A stretch of 64,000 nucleotides of DNA, taken from NCBI RefSeq assembly GCF_014697545.1, contig NZ_JACJSA010000006.1, positions 1-64,000 on the forward strand, in the 5' to 3' direction. The DNA is from Oscillatoria sp. FACHB-1407 (GTDB lineage Bacteria > Cyanobacteriota > Cyanobacteriia > Elainellales > Elainellaceae). Shown piece by piece: positions 17,884 to 26,254 of the stretch. A program made the position numbers and the translations under genes. The notes under the pieces were generated by a model. It made no database searches and was not told where the DNA came from. It was given only the letters and a program-made list of their open reading frames with translations. Positions within the stretch are counted from its first letter, which is position 1, and each line of letters starts with the position of its first letter.

Positions 17884-18846
17884 ATGCGAATTTTAGTTAC
17901 AGGCGGCGCAGGTTTTATCGGCTCCCATCTGATTGACCGATTAATGCAAGAAGGACATGAAGTTATTTGCTTAGATAACTTCTATACAGGTCACAAGCGG
18001 AATCTACTGAAATGGCTGGATCATCCTTACTTTGAATTAATCCGTCACGATATTACTGAGCCTATTCGGTTAGAAGCGGATCAAATTTATCACCTGGCTT
18101 GTCCAGCCTCCCCCGTCCACTATCAGTACAACCCCGTCAAGACAATCAAGACGAATGTGATGGGTACACTCAATATGCTGGGGTTGGCAAAGCGAGTTAA
18201 AGCAAGATTCTTACTTGCTTCCACCTCAGAAGTGTATGGTGATCCAGAAGTTCATCCACAAACCGAAGACTACCGGGGAAATGTTAATCCGATTGGAATT
18301 CGGAGCTGTTACGACGAGGGCAAGCGAGTCGCTGAGACACTGGCATTCGATTACCACCGCCAAAACGATGTTGAAATTCGAGTGGCTCGAATCTTCAACA
18401 CCTACGGTCCCAGAATGTTAGAGAATGACGGTCGCGTAGTGAGCAATTTAGTCGTGCAAGCTCTGCGCGATCAGCCACTAACGGTATACGGTGATGGTTC
18501 TCAAACTCGCAGCTTCTGCTACGTTTCAGACTTAGTGGACGGGCTAATGCGCTTGATGAATGGTGAGCACACAGGTCCGGTGAATCTGGGAAATCCAGAT
18601 GAATACACTATTCTAGAGCTGGCAAAGGCAGTTCAACAAATGGTGAATCCAGAGGTAGAGATTAAATTTGAACCTCTCCCTCAGGACGACCCTCGTCGCC
18701 GTAAGCCTGATATCACCAGAGCGCGTACCTGGTTGAATTGGCAACCAACTGTGCCCTTAAAAGATGGGCTACAAATGACGATAGATGATTTCAGCGCGCG
18801 CATGGGCGATCGCGCTACTGTAGCCCAGCACACTTTGCCCCTCTAG
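17884..18846 (+). CDS. UDP-glucuronate decarboxylase (UDP-xylose synthase)
   Basis: Extended SDR enzyme that oxidatively decarboxylates UDP-glucuronate to UDP-xylose. The NAD site is [10 protein letters not shown] (~7-16); the substrate-specific run [16 protein letters not shown] (~73-88) and [20 protein letters not shown] are diagnostic for UXS. The catalytic YxxxK reads YDEGKRVAE, with Thr/Ser in STSEVYGDP upstream and [10 protein letters not shown] after. 320 residues, normal. ATG 17884 starts immediately before the Rossmann beta-strand. The UDP-glucose dehydrogenase 80 bp downstream makes its substrate, so the two form a pathway pair for xylose-containing surface glycans. Confidence 0.92.
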   Translation: MRILVTGGAGFIGSHLIDRLMQEGHEVICLDNFYTGHKRNLLKWLDHPYFELIRHDITEPIRLEADQIYHLACPASPVHYQYNPVKTIKTNVMGTLNMLGLAKRVKARFLLASTSEVYGDPEVHPQTEDYRGNVNPIGIRSCYDEGKRVAETLAFDYHRQNDVEIRVARIFNTYGPRMLENDGRVVSNLVVQALRDQPLTVYGDGSQTRSFCYVSDLVDGLMRLMNGEHTGPVNLGNPDEYTILELAKAVQQMVNPEVEIKFEPLPQDDPRRRKPDITRARTWLNWQPTVPLKDGLQMTIDDFSARMGDRATVAQHTLPL

Positions 18847-18926
18847 CAATTCTTGGGCTGCTCCCTTTTCCCAGTCAATTTCTACTGTCTTAATTACCTG
18901 CTCTATCACGAGGAGTTTCTTAAACT

Positions 18927-20306
18927 ATGCGTGTTTGTGTCATCGGTACTGGTTATGTTGGTCTCGTGACTGGCGTCTGCTTGGCTCACATTGGACATCA
19001 TGTGATTTGTGTTGACAACAACGAAGAGAAAGTCAAGTTGATGCAATCTGGTCAATCCCCCATCTTCGAGCCAGGATTGTCAGAGTTAATGCAATCTTCG
19101 ATTCAGGCTGGACGCATTGAGTTCACAACCGATTTGGCGGCTGGTGTTGGTCATGGTGAAATCCTATTTATTGCAGTAGGTACGCCTCCACTGCCCACTG
19201 GAGAAAGTGATACCCGCTATGTAGAGGCGGTTGCACGGGGAATTGGTCAACACCTCAACGGTGGTTATAAAGTCATTGTCAACAAATCAACTGTACCCAT
19301 TGGTTCCGGTGACTGGGTTCGCATGATTGCGTTAGATGGTGTGGCTGAGCGGCAAAAGGCACTGGTTCCCGCAGGCAGCAGCGAAGCAGTAGAAATCGAA
19401 GCAGACTTTGATGTCGTCAGCAACCCTGAGTTCTTGCGCGAAGGCTCTGCGGTTTATGACACCTTCAACCCTGACCGGATTGTATTGGGCAGCAATAGCC
19501 AGCGGGCGATCGCTCTGATGAAGGAGTTATATGCTCCCATTGTGGCGCGTGAGTATGCTGAAGATCAGACATTGCCCACGGTTCCTGTTGTGGTGACTGA
19601 CCTCAGCTCCGCAGAAATGGTCAAGTATGCCGCAAATGCTTTCCTGGCAACCAAGATTAGCTTCATCAACGAAGTCGCAAACATTTGCGATCGCGTCGGT
19701 GCCGATGTCACTCAAGTAGCTAAGGGCATTGGTCTAGACTCCCGGATTGGTGGCAAATTCTTGCAAGCTGGGATTGGCTGGGGTGGTTCTTGCTTCCCCA
19801 AAGACGTGTCTGCTCTGATTCACACGGCTGATGACTATGGTTACGAAGCACAGTTGTTGAAAGCAGCCGTCAGCGTCAACCAGCGTCAACGCTTGATCGC
19901 CATCGAGAAACTGCAACAAGTCCTCAAGATTCTCAAGGGTAAAACGGTTGGTTTATTGGGCTTGACCTTCAAACCCGACACCGATGACATGCGTGACGCT
20001 CCCGCTCTGGACTTGATCGAGCACTTGAGCCGTTTGGGTACAAAGGTTAAAGCATTTGACCCACTGGTTTCCCAAACCGGATTGCGTCATGGTCTGTCGA
20101 ACGTGATTGTGGAAACTGACCCAGAGCGTCTGGCAGACGGTTGCGATGCATTGGTGCTCGTGACCGACTGGAAACAGTTCCGCACGTTGGATTATGCCAA
20201 GATGTCGAAGCTGATGAGCAACCCCGTGATCATCGACGGTCGTAACTTCCTTGACCAGGAAGCTATGGAGCGAGCAGGCTTCCGCTACGTCGGCGTCGGT
20301 CGCTAA
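18927..20306 (+). CDS. ugd: UDP-glucose 6-dehydrogenase
   Basis: Oxidises UDP-glucose twice to UDP-glucuronate with NAD+. N-terminal Rossmann motif GTGYVGLVTG (~7-16), the VNKSTVPIGSG segment, and the catalytic Cys in GIGWGGSCFPKDVSAL (~285-300). The UDP-binding C-terminal domain includes LGLTFKPDTDDMRDAPALD. 459 residues fits the bacterial Ugd/TuaD family. Starts with a GAGG Shine-Dalgarno (18910-18913) and is followed by a strong terminator at 20339. Downstream partner of the UXS gene. Confidence 0.96.
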   Translation: MRVCVIGTGYVGLVTGVCLAHIGHHVICVDNNEEKVKLMQSGQSPIFEPGLSELMQSSIQAGRIEFTTDLAAGVGHGEILFIAVGTPPLPTGESDTRYVEAVARGIGQHLNGGYKVIVNKSTVPIGSGDWVRMIALDGVAERQKALVPAGSSEAVEIEADFDVVSNPEFLREGSAVYDTFNPDRIVLGSNSQRAIALMKELYAPIVAREYAEDQTLPTVPVVVTDLSSAEMVKYAANAFLATKISFINEVANICDRVGADVTQVAKGIGLDSRIGGKFLQAGIGWGGSCFPKDVSALIHTADDYGYEAQLLKAAVSVNQRQRLIAIEKLQQVLKILKGKTVGLLGLTFKPDTDDMRDAPALDLIEHLSRLGTKVKAFDPLVSQTGLRHGLSNVIVETDPERLADGCDALVLVTDWKQFRTLDYAKMSKLMSNPVIIDGRNFLDQEAMERAGFRYVGVGR

Positions 20307-20338
20307 TTCCCAACTCTCTCAATGTAAGGTCTAACTCC

Positions 20339-20367
20339 AGGGGCACAGCTATGCCGTGCCCCTTTTT
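20339..20367 (+). terminator. Rho-independent terminator after ugd
   Basis: Stem AGGGGCAC/GTGCCCCT with a nine-base loop and a run of five T. Ends the uxs-ugd transcript. Confidence 0.85.
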
Positions 20368-20410
20368 AATATGGTGTTATGGAGATGGGTTATCACGTCG
20401 GGTGCAAATT

Positions 20411-21121
20411 ATGAAAATTCACCAACGCCATGAGTGGAACTTAACGGCTGAGGAGGCGATCGCCCTGCAACATCGCCTTCAATCTGAAGTGATTACTACC
20501 GATCAATTGGAAGTTGTTCAACATGTGGCAGGAGTAGACGTTGGTTTTGAAGAAGACGGCACAGTCACACGAGCCGCAGTGACCGTTCTGACCTTTCCTC
20601 GGTTGCAACTTAAGGAACAAGTGCTCGCCCGTCGTCCCACCTCCTTTCCGTACATTCCGGGGTTACTGTCCTTTCGGGAAGTTCCTGCTGTATTAGAGGC
20701 ATTGGAGCAGTTGCAGATCATCCCTGACCTGCTGTTGTGCGATGGACAGGGAACCGCTCATCCGCGTCGTCTGGGCATCGCCTGTCATCTGGGATTGTTG
20801 ACAAATATCCCCAGTGTTGGAGTAGGCAAATCACTTTTAGTTGGAACTCATGCAGACGTGCCCGACGAAAAAGGCGCATGGGTGCCATTGCAGCATAAAG
20901 GTGAAACGATTGGTGCTGTCGTTCGCACTCGGGTTGGAACCAAACCTCTCTACATTTCGCCAGGACATCGCATCAGTTTAAAAACAGCGATCGCTTACGT
21001 GATGCAATGCACCACCAAATATCGCCTCCCAGAAACCACTCGATTTGCCCATAAGCTGGCATCGGAGATGAAGGATCAGCCTGTCCAGTTGGGTCAGCAA
21101 CAGTTGAGCCTGGGCTTGTAG
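20411..21121 (+). CDS. nfi: Endonuclease V (deoxyinosine 3'-endonuclease)
   Basis: DNA repair nuclease that cuts near deoxyinosine. Family motifs are plain: VAGVDVGFEEDGTVTRAAVTVL (first catalytic Asp), YIPGLLSFREVP, LLCDGQGTAHPRRLGIACHLGLL (second Asp and the PYIP/DGxG-type region) and GVGKSLLVG. 236 residues from ATG 20411 (MKIHQRHEWNLT); the frame is open to 20351 but that overlaps the ugd terminator. It lies just after the terminator and needs its own promoter. Confidence 0.94.
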   Translation: MKIHQRHEWNLTAEEAIALQHRLQSEVITTDQLEVVQHVAGVDVGFEEDGTVTRAAVTVLTFPRLQLKEQVLARRPTSFPYIPGLLSFREVPAVLEALEQLQIIPDLLLCDGQGTAHPRRLGIACHLGLLTNIPSVGVGKSLLVGTHADVPDEKGAWVPLQHKGETIGAVVRTRVGTKPLYISPGHRISLKTAIAYVMQCTTKYRLPETTRFAHKLASEMKDQPVQLGQQQLSLGL

Positions 21122-21153
21122 GGTTAGAGCATAAGAGAGTAAGGGAGTAGGAG

Positions 21154-21173
21154 AGACGCGATTAATCGCGTCT
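21154..21173. repeat. 20-bp palindrome, dispersed family P2
   Basis: AGACGCGATTAATCGCGTCT is its own reverse complement. A partial repeat (GATCGCGTCT) follows at about 21184-21193, and a related palindrome lies at 22830-22847. Confidence 0.8.
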
Positions 21174-21199
21174 TTACGATATTGATCGCGTCTTTACGA

Positions 21200-21260
21200 A
21201 TCACCCCATCACGCCATCACCCCATCACGCCATCGCCCCATCACGCCATCGCCCCATCAC
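21200..21260. repeat. 16-bp tandem repeat running into the DUF429 gene
   Basis: About 3.5 units of CGCCATC(A/G)CCCCATCA. The rightmost copies form the end of the DUF429 reading frame on the other strand and contain its stop codon. Confidence 0.85.
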
Positions 21261-21996
21261 CTCTTGGTGCTGGCACAATGATGTAGCCCTCGGTGCGATC
21301 GCCCAAAACCCAATTGCGCTCAACTCCCCAAAACCACCAATGGGCAGCAACATAAGCACAGATCAGGCTGTCAAGCTGGTCTTCAACGGCTTTCATCGCA
21401 GTCCCGCGCGTGGGTATTTCGGGTAACAGCGGCACTCCATCACTCTGACGAAGTGGAAGGGCGGGAGTTAAAACAGGCAAGGTTTCGAGAAGATATTGAC
21501 GGAGTCGGTTCAATTCGACCGATCGCTCAGCAACAGTACCTTTCTTATATTTCAGAATGCGATCGAGCTGAAACAGATGCACCATTGCCGGATGGGGAAA
21601 CACTTCGATTTGATAGCGTCCGGGCTGTTGGGGGTGTATCTCTGGAGCGTGCAGGAACCCTCGCTGTTCCAGGCTGAGTCCGAAGGCGATCGTACGTTGA
21701 GCAAAGGGAAGCCCCTGATTGGCAGGATAGCACCCTGCATGATAACGACCGAAGTATTTGTGAGCAAGGCGATCAGGTAATCGCATTCCCGTTGCATTGG
21801 GAATCAGGGTAGGAGCATCAACTGCAATCACGGCAGGCTGTTGATCTGGAACCCATTGATCAACCCACGTCAAAACTTCCTCAAGCGTACCGAGTCGCTG
21901 CAAGTCAAGTAACTGCAACGTTTCATTCTGCAAACTCAGGCAACACACTCCACTGGGTTGTGATGTCCAACCCAAATCAACACCTAAGAATTTCAT
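21241..21996 (-). CDS. DUF429 (predicted RNase H-like) protein
   Basis: A 251-residue protein of the DUF429 family, which has an RNase H-like fold. It starts with the strand-forming MKFLGVDLGWTSQPSGVCCL, has AVIAVDAPTLIPN (~55-68) and the family-characteristic RLPDRLAHKYFGRYHAGCYPAN and IEVFPHPAMVHLF. Acidic residues in the first two motifs would be the metal ligands. Biological role unknown. The last residues (RGDGAMA) are encoded by a 16-bp tandem repeat, so the C-terminus has been altered by repeat insertion. Converges with endonuclease V. Confidence 0.85.
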   Translation of the reverse strand: MKFLGVDLGWTSQPSGVCCLSLQNETLQLLDLQRLGTLEEVLTWVDQWVPDQQPAVIAVDAPTLIPNATGMRLPDRLAHKYFGRYHAGCYPANQGLPFAQRTIAFGLSLEQRGFLHAPEIHPQQPGRYQIEVFPHPAMVHLFQLDRILKYKKGTVAERSVELNRLRQYLLETLPVLTPALPLRQSDGVPLLPEIPTRGTAMKAVEDQLDSLICAYVAAHWWFWGVERNWVLGDRTEGYIIVPAPRGDGAMA

Positions 21997-22180
21997 AAGG
22001 GTTGGGCGGTCAGTCTATGCGAAAAATTCGATCGACTCAGTGATATCTACAATAAGGCGATCGCCCGTTATCCGCACTTAATATTGTTGCAATTCAGGGA
22101 AAAGCGACCTCTACTATCTTGATTGACATCTTGGACTTCCATAACTGACGACGCCGAAAGCCCCCAATGGAGATAACCTC

Positions 22181-22456
22181 ATGTCAGCACATATTCTAGA
22201 CTGCCCCAAGTGCAGCAAACACGCCTTAGTCGAACGCCGAAACGATCTGTATCAATGCCTTGCGTGCGATTTCAAACGCGACTTCACTGAACCTAAAAAA
22301 GATGACAAACAATCCAGTGATTTCGTTTGGGTTCTGTTAATCGCATTTGTCATGGTTCTGGTGTTGCAGGGTTTACCCGTGCGTAGTGTATCTTCGCCCA
22401 ATCAACCCCTATCACCCACGATCGAGTCGATACCTAAGGTGAATGAACTGCCTTAA
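22181..22456 (+). CDS. Small zinc-ribbon protein with one membrane helix
   Basis: A 91-residue protein: an N-terminal zinc ribbon with two CxxC pairs (CPKC at ~9-12 and CLAC at ~27-30), a charged stretch (KRDFTEPKKDDKQ), one transmembrane helix (~49-66, FVWVLLIAFVMVLVLQGL), and a Ser/Pro tail outside. Function not recognised. GGAGATAACCTC upstream contains a GGAG suitably placed before ATG 22181. Followed by a repeat-rich gap. Confidence 0.7.
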   Translation: MSAHILDCPKCSKHALVERRNDLYQCLACDFKRDFTEPKKDDKQSSDFVWVLLIAFVMVLVLQGLPVRSVSSPNQPLSPTIESIPKVNELP

Positions 22457-22471
22457 ATCGAGTCGTTTCAT

Positions 22472-22514
22472 AACCGCGAATTCATTCGCCAGGCTCTTAA
22501 ACCGAACTGATGTT
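22472..22514 (-). repeat. Fragment of MITE-like element D1
   Basis: The reverse complement (from TCAGTTCGGTTTAAGAGCC through GGCGAATGAATTCGCGG) matches the first ~40 bp of the complete copies at 29835 and 62518; the rest is missing. Confidence 0.8.
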
Positions 22515-22515
22515 A

Positions 22516-22611
22516 TGGCCGTAGCCACACGCGATGGGGTGGAGGCGGGTCAGAAAGCTCCCCAGAATCAGGGTTTGAGCCATTGCCTTTGACTTAAGCT
22601 TTCTGACCAAA
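22516..22611 (+). repeat. Hairpin repeat family D2, copy A
   Basis: Contains a perfect 12-bp inverted repeat GGTCAGAAAGCT (22548-22559) and AGCTTTCTGACC (22597-22608) around a ~37-bp centre with GGTTTGAGCCATTGCCTTTG. Copies B and C are at 52841 and 56081. Confidence 0.85.
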
Positions 22612-22722
22612 GCAAATCCCCTGCTGTACGGGTTTGGCATTGCCAAACCCCTTCCAAAAAACTGCCTTCTCTTTAATCCATGCCCCTAAAGACTTAGGGA
22701 GATTTTCAGGAACAAAATACCT

Positions 22723-22750
22723 GTAAGGGCGTTTCGCGAAGCGTCCCTAC
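22723..22750. repeat. Palindromic repeat P1, imperfect copy
   Basis: GTAAGGGCGT-TTCGCGAA-GCGTCCCTAC; two mismatches from the perfect palindrome at 17509, with matching sequence continuing on the right. Confidence 0.8.
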
Positions 22751-22811
22751 AGCGGTGGTCAGTTTTTAAGAAGCCTATCTACATTCAGCAACGCCAACAG
22801 AAGGGATGCGA

Positions 22812-25115
22812 TTAATCTCCGATAGAAGGGACGCGATGCATCGCGTCTCTGAGGGGCAACGTAAACCAGAATGTCGTCCCCTGACCGGGGGTGCTGTTTA
22901 CGCCAATTTCGCCATGATGAGCGTTGATAATCTGACGACAAAGGTACAACCCTAAGCCCAGACCGGGCGATCGCCGATTGTGGGTGCCACGCGAGTAGAG
23001 GTCAAACAGGCGATCTTTCAAGTCGGGGCTGATGCCAATGCCGCTGTCTTCGATAGTGCAGCGCATATAATCCCCCTCAATCGTGGCGTTGAGGATAACA
23101 TTGACCCCTGGCGGATTGTACTTCAGCGCATTGGTGATCAGGTTCTCAAAGACTCGCCAAAGCTGAGTTGGATCAGCCTGAACAATCACTTCAGTTGTAG
23201 AGATCAGATTGGTCAGGGTGGCTCGGCTCTGGAGCACGAGTGGCTCGACATCGGCGACCACCGCTTGGGCAATGAGAGCTAATGCGATCGCCTGGGGTTG
23301 GTAGCGCATCTCAGCTTTAGCACTGACGTGTGCCTCCAGTAGAGAGTCGATCAGCCGCATCTGGCGATCGCCCCCCTGAATAATCCGTTCTAGAGCCGAT
23401 CGCGACATCAGGATTGGGTCGTTTGCCCTCTTGAGCAAACTTCCTAACACCATCGCTGTGCCGATGACTGGAGTTCGCAGGTCGTGGGTAACTGAGTGCA
23501 AAAATACCTGAAGTTGTCGCCGTGACTCAAACTCAGCCCGTTGCAACCGCTCATAGGTATAGACCCCCAGGTCGCAGATCAAACAGACCCAACCGACATA
23601 CCAGGTTGTGCCGATCGCATCGATATCGCGCATCATCGGGTCAGGACCAACCATCAATACCAGCAGCAAATAAGCGGCGATCGTCAGCAATTGCGCCAGG
23701 ACATGCAACTTCCACCGCACCGGAATCAAGGTCGCTACCATCAGAAAGATAACTGTCCAAATGAATGCCTCTGGGGAGCGCAAACCCATGAATGCAGTTC
23801 CCACCTGGACACCTACAGTGAAGGTTAGCACCAATCCTAAAAATGCCAGATCAGGTTGACTGCGTCCAAAACGACTGCGGTAAAATAATACCCACAGGAG
23901 TAAAAGGGTACCAATTACTCCATAGGGCATTAGATCCAACCATTTGTTGGGGTCAACGATCGCACTGTAAATAGCTGGAAGACCGAGTGTGCATAATGCC
24001 CCTAGCCCAACCCATCCCACAAGTTGCAAACGATTAATTAAGAAGTGGTATCGCCACAACCTGTAGTCTACCGATGACGAAAGGTCGTCTTCCGGAATGA
24101 CAAATTTGAATTGGGTAACTGGCTGAAGCAGAAATAGCTGACTGAGCCGTTTTAGAGGGGTTGCCCACAACCGTTGAGCGATGGAATTTAGCAGGGTTGC
24201 GATCGCCCGATATTGACTGGCTAACCAGGTGTTTTGCAATGTCGCTGATGCCACTGAAGTGTAGCTCTGTTTTGCAGTTCCTCTGGCTTGCTCTAACAAC
24301 AATTCGATTAAAGTCAGTTGGCGATTGCTGCTCTGATAAATCTCATCTAATGTGTCACGGGCGATCGCAATTTGCTCTCCCGTTTGCTCCAGGGATTGTT
24401 TCAATAACTCCAAATTCTTTAAGGTGGGCGATCGCAAGTCATGGGATATGGTTTGAATCAGGGTTTGTAACTCGCGTCGGGCTTCAAACTCCCCTCGTCG
24501 CAACCGCTCATAGAGATAGACGCCCAAGATGCAGCAAAACGAGATCCAGAAGATAAACATCCAGATCATCACTAGATCGATTGTTGAAATCGTAGGAAAC
24601 TGCCCAAACCCGATATTGAGAGCAGTGTATAGAGTCAGAGCACCGAGGTGTGAGATTAAATGCAATCGCCACCGAATTGGGATCGCCACTGCAAAGGTTA
24701 AAAAGACCAGCGACCAAATGCTGATATTTGGAATCGCATGTCCCAGGATGGAGATTCGCAGTTGACTGAACCAGATCACTGCCCAGGACAGTCCTAAAAA
24801 CAATGCATCTGGATGGGCACGACCGAGCCGAGTTTTTTGCAGGTATAAACAGAACGCAGCACTGCCTAATGTGACAACATCACCAATAAACCAAAACCAA
24901 CTGTCAAAATATTGCGGCACCAGCAACATCAACGCGATCGCGCTCAAGAAGAAGTAGAAAATGAGGCGGCTCGACAACTGCAAGCGATTAATCAAAAATT
25001 GTCGTTGCCACGCTTCGTATTCAGCGGATTCGGTTGAAGTGCTGATTTGTTTGAACCAGACTGATAGAGTTTGAGCCAGTGAAACACGGTGTTGGAGGTT
25101 GCCTGCAAGTTTCAT
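22812..25115 (-). CDS. Membrane histidine kinase with tandemly duplicated sensor-DHp modules
   Basis: A 767-residue sensor kinase with unusual architecture. Module 1: residues ~33-205, about six membrane helices beginning EYEAWQRQFLINRLQL and ending ILGVYLYERL, then a DHp/HisKA helix with H225 (ISHDLRSP). Module 2: residues ~350-525, the same order (DYRLWRYHFLINRLQL to DLGVYTYERL), then HisKA with H544 (VTHDLRTP). Only module 2 is followed by a HATPase domain (~640-755) with N-box NLITNALKYN, G1 DSGIG and G2 GLGLGLYL. Shared motifs such as LINRLQL, IP(I/V)RWRLH, YERLxRxEFExRRxLQ show that it arose by internal duplication. The last 12 residues (RDAMHRVPSIGD) are encoded by a palindromic repeat. 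No response regulator is adjacent, so the partner is unknown. Confidence 0.92.
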   Translation of the reverse strand: MKLAGNLQHRVSLAQTLSVWFKQISTSTESAEYEAWQRQFLINRLQLSSRLIFYFFLSAIALMLLVPQYFDSWFWFIGDVVTLGSAAFCLYLQKTRLGRAHPDALFLGLSWAVIWFSQLRISILGHAIPNISIWSLVFLTFAVAIPIRWRLHLISHLGALTLYTALNIGFGQFPTISTIDLVMIWMFIFWISFCCILGVYLYERLRRGEFEARRELQTLIQTISHDLRSPTLKNLELLKQSLEQTGEQIAIARDTLDEIYQSSNRQLTLIELLLEQARGTAKQSYTSVASATLQNTWLASQYRAIATLLNSIAQRLWATPLKRLSQLFLLQPVTQFKFVIPEDDLSSSVDYRLWRYHFLINRLQLVGWVGLGALCTLGLPAIYSAIVDPNKWLDLMPYGVIGTLLLLWVLFYRSRFGRSQPDLAFLGLVLTFTVGVQVGTAFMGLRSPEAFIWTVIFLMVATLIPVRWKLHVLAQLLTIAAYLLLVLMVGPDPMMRDIDAIGTTWYVGWVCLICDLGVYTYERLQRAEFESRRQLQVFLHSVTHDLRTPVIGTAMVLGSLLKRANDPILMSRSALERIIQGGDRQMRLIDSLLEAHVSAKAEMRYQPQAIALALIAQAVVADVEPLVLQSRATLTNLISTTEVIVQADPTQLWRVFENLITNALKYNPPGVNVILNATIEGDYMRCTIEDSGIGISPDLKDRLFDLYSRGTHNRRSPGLGLGLYLCRQIINAHHGEIGVNSTPGQGTTFWFTLPLRDAMHRVPSIGD
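22830..22847. repeat. Palindrome P2 inside the kinase 3' end
   Basis: GACGCGATGCATCGCGTC, a perfect 18-bp palindrome related to 21154-21173. It lies within the coding region of the histidine kinase and specifies part of its C-terminal tail. Confidence 0.8.
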
Positions 25116-25463
25116 GTGCTGCTGAGTCAGAGGCTAAAAGTCGTGACCCAGTTAACTATGAGGGAGTTTCCCCGCAACACCATCCTGCCGTTGGGTTAGC
25201 CAAGTGGTCAGAAATTGGGACGGAGGAGTGAATGGTTGATGGTGAATGGTTAGTGGTTAGTGGTTGATGGTCAAGAGTCAATGGTCAATGGTCAATAGTC
25301 AATGGTCAATGGTCAATGGTCAATAGTCAATAGTCAATAGTCAATGGTCAATGGTTAAGAGTCAATGGTCAATGGTCAATGGTCAAGAGTCAATGGTCAA
25401 GAGTCAATGGTCAATAGTCAATGGTCGTTGGGTTTCCACTCCCTACTCCCTACTTCCCACTCT
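25116..25463. other. Intergenic region, largely heptanucleotide array
   Basis: No gene. It separates the starts and ends of two leftward genes: the histidine kinase begins at 25115 and the redoxin gene ends at 25464. Most of it is the repeat array described at 25230-25427. Confidence 0.8.
25230..25427. repeat. Heptanucleotide repeat array (GGTCAAT-type)
   Basis: Nearly 200 bp of 7-bp units, mostly GGTCAAT with GAGTCAA, AGTCAAT, GGTTAGT and GGTTGAT variants. This is the type called short tandemly repeated repetitive (STRR) sequences in filamentous cyanobacteria. A second array lies at 62236-62371. Confidence 0.9.
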
Positions 25464-26072
25464 TTATTCCCCTTTCATCACCTGATCCAACACGCTCAGC
25501 AACCGCTCAATTGGGGCATTGGGTTCTAAAAAAGAGAACAAGTGGCGATCGCGAATACGGCTCTGTTGATCCAGCACAAATTGGGCGGGTAGGGGTGCCC
25601 CCAGAGCTTGCCCTACTTGATATAGACGAAACACTCGACAACTGGGGTCACTTAACAATGGCATTCGCAAGCCCAAATCCTGCATGACAATTTTGCTCTG
25701 TCTCTGATCGGTGCTGGTGATCATCAAAACCTCCGCACCCCGCTGCAAAAACTCGTCATACGCTTCGTTCAATGCTTTGATATGGGGATAACACAGCGGG
25801 CAGTATTGCTTTTCGGTGAAAATGCGCGTAAACGCTAGAACGACAGGACGGTTCCAGGCTTCGAGGTCAGGGTTGGTGTTGCCTGTGTAGTCTGACAATT
25901 TGACTTGTTGACTGGTGCTGACGTTGAGCAGTTGAAAGGCAGGGGCAGGGCTGCCAAGCTTAAACTTGTTAGTCGCCGGAATCGGCAAAAAGTTATTAAA
26001 AAACCGCTGATTAAACAGACCTCTAAAATCTGTAGACGTGAACAGATTTGTTACGGGCGTTGTCACAGTCAT
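25464..26072 (-). CDS. Redoxin/AhpC-TSA family thiol protein
   Basis: A thioredoxin-fold protein of 202 residues from the second Met (MTVTTPVTNL; the frame opens at 26084). The redoxin domain begins at FKLGSPAPAFQLLNV and carries a YCPLC active site (Cys ~91 and ~94), a CxxC in place of the single peroxidatic Cys of classic 2-Cys Prx, then GAEVLMITSTDQRQSK and FRLYQVGQALG. It may be a thiol peroxidase of the PRXQ/AhpC-like type or a disulfide reductase; the family alone does not decide. No signal peptide. Next to the 2-Cys peroxiredoxin gene but separated by that gene's terminator. Confidence 0.8.
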   Translation of the reverse strand: MTVTTPVTNLFTSTDFRGLFNQRFFNNFLPIPATNKFKLGSPAPAFQLLNVSTSQQVKLSDYTGNTNPDLEAWNRPVVLAFTRIFTEKQYCPLCYPHIKALNEAYDEFLQRGAEVLMITSTDQRQSKIVMQDLGLRMPLLSDPSCRVFRLYQVGQALGAPLPAQFVLDQQSRIRDRHLFSFLEPNAPIERLLSVLDQVMKGE

Positions 26073-26152
26073 GGCACACAGCAATTTGGGATTTTAGATT
26101 TGCGATTTTGGATGACCTTGGTGTCTCTATTCAAACTTAGAGCAAAACTAAG

Positions 26153-26196
26153 AAAAAACCTCAATGTCATGGAGGTATTAACCCATGACACTGAGG
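26153..26196 (-). terminator. Rho-independent terminator of the 2-Cys peroxiredoxin gene
   Basis: On the minus strand: 14-bp stem CCTCAGTGTCATGG / CCATGACATTGAGG (one G-T pair) with a ten-base loop, followed by six T and CTTAG. Confidence 0.9.
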
Positions 26197-26254
26197 CTTG
26201 ACGGAACATTTTAGACTGCGATCGCAGCCATTGAACTCAAACTAAGCAGGTTGC

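Larger units (their letters stand above)
22457..22811. other. Repeat-filled intergenic region
   Basis: No gene. In order: a reverse-orientation fragment of the MITE-like family D1 (~22472-22514), a family D2 hairpin element (22516-22611), and a family P1 palindrome (22723-22750). The region separates the zinc-ribbon gene from the end of the histidine kinase. Confidence 0.8.

Noticed and set aside
25230-25427. Repeat array considered as CRISPR
   Set aside because: Units are 7 bp with no unique spacers and no cas genes; it is a simple tandem repeat.
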